A stretch of DNA of 64,000 bases from Paenibacillus sp. JNUCC32 (lineage in GTDB: Bacteria > Bacillota > Bacilli > Paenibacillales > Paenibacillaceae). Location: assembly GCF_014863545.1 (NCBI RefSeq), contig NZ_CP062260.1, positions 62,001-126,000 on the forward strand, written 5' to 3'. Numbering within the stretch: the first letter of the stretch is position 1; every line of letters begins with the position of its first letter. Below are positions 63,663 through 64,000 of this stretch, one piece after another. Made by a program: the position numbers and the translations under genes. The notes below the pieces were generated by a model. That model did no database searches. It was not told where the DNA came from and saw only the letters and a program-made list of their open reading frames with translations.

Positions 63663-63687
63663 TCGGGGTCTGTGCAGCAGGCCCCGA
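63663..63687 (+). other. Intercistronic hairpin after the sugar-binding gene
   Basis: TCGGGGTCTG/CAGGCCCCGA (10 bp) with loop TGCAG and no T run. It probably protects the abundant binding-protein message or reduces readthrough into the permease gene. Confidence 0.6.
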
Positions 63688-63720
63688 CATGCATTGAAAT
63701 GGATTTGCGAGGTGAGAGAG

Positions 63721-64000
63721 ATGTATCCATTTGGAAAAGGGTTTAACGCTTCATACCGTTATTGCTGCTATTGATACCGATGGCGTTATACATCGTTTTT
63801 TATTTCGGACCTTCGATCCTGACGGTCATCTATTCCTTTACCGATGTGAAGAACCTGCCGGGCAGCACCTATCAATTCGTCGGGCTTGATAATTACAGGG
63901 AACTCTTCTTCTCAGGGAACTCGGGCGAGCGGTGGCGCTCGATCGTAAATACCCTGATCTTCATGTTCGTCGTGACGATTGTGCAAAACGGGGTCGCCCT
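63721..64000 (+). pseudogene. Sugar ABC permease (MalF/MsmF-like), apparent frameshift, cut by window end
   Basis: The translation from IPMALYIVFYFGPSILTVIY through FTDVKNLPGSTYQFVGLDNY and RSIVNTLIFMFVVTIVQNG is a typical permease N-terminus. In this frame a TAA at 63744-63746 precedes it and there is no ribosome site before ATG 63780, which would cut off the first helix. The ATG at 63721 has a good site (GAGGTGAGAG) but its frame stops after 17 codons. One extra A in the AA at 63745-63746 would join them as MYPFGKGFKRFIPLLLL. So a one-base deletion, real or in the assembly, is likely. Confidence 0.75.

Overview
The window is chromosomal DNA of a spore-forming, Gram-positive Firmicute, most likely a Paenibacillus. 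The evidence is the combination of T-box and SAM riboswitch leaders, strong AAGGAGG-type ribosome sites with frequent GTG and TTG starts, spore genes (CotF-like coat protein, gamma-type SASP, Spo0E-like phosphatase, YtxC), LiaFSR, YesMN-type sensors beside LplB/LplC-like sugar transporters, a menaquinone (futalosine) gene and a moderately GC-rich composition. I see no prophage, insertion sequence or CRISPR array. Most of the window is core genome in short operons separated by clear intrinsic terminators.

Layout. 0.2-5.1 kb: small zinc-ribbon protein, soluble PAS histidine kinase, leucyl aminopeptidase, DRE-TIM aldolase-like protein, then tRNA-Pro and tRNA-Gly. 5.2-7.6 kb: an ABC-F ATPase behind a leader of about 400 nt that holds nested hairpins, an intrinsic terminator and a helix covering the Shine-Dalgarno. 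7.6-18.8 kb: T-box/pheST, a ZapA-domain protein with a very long coiled coil, a CuA-type cupredoxin lipoprotein, a YvlD-like membrane protein, mutS2, yshE, a 26-residue membrane microprotein and a zinc-ribbon protein. 18.9-31.9 kb: MFS transporter, FAD oxidoreductase, two spore-coat-like genes, yugGH-like pair, Spo0E-like protein, cobalamin adenosyltransferase/RluA/ArsC-like operon, 5'-3' exonuclease, a decayed modB, fructokinase, HRDC protein and CorA.

32-46.9 kb: SAM riboswitch with metA-metI-metC, mqnC, ytxC, T-box/thrS, a 3D-domain cell-wall protein, gamma SASP, liaFSR, and a membrane-anchored HtrA protease. 47-64 kb: an OmpR/HAMP two-component pair next to htrA, ispH, an oligosaccharide ABC transporter with its YesN/YesM two-component system, DAHP synthase (with a 25-bp tandem duplication that changes its C-terminus), a GSI-beta-type glutamine synthetase behind a GlnR box, and a LacI-type regulator upstream of a sugar-binding protein and a permease that runs off the window and appears frameshifted.

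The genes work together in several visible ways. Amino-acid supply is sensed by RNA: Phe and Thr charging through T-boxes, and S-adenosylmethionine through the riboswitch in front of transsulfuration genes. Envelope stress is covered by LiaFSR and by the HtrA/two-component pair. The most unusual items are the ABC-F leader, the giant ZapA-like protein, the 26-residue microprotein, the modB remnant, the aroF duplication and the CGAAA/TTTCG inverted repeats in the LacI-SBP intergenic region. None of these amounts to a proven new system.
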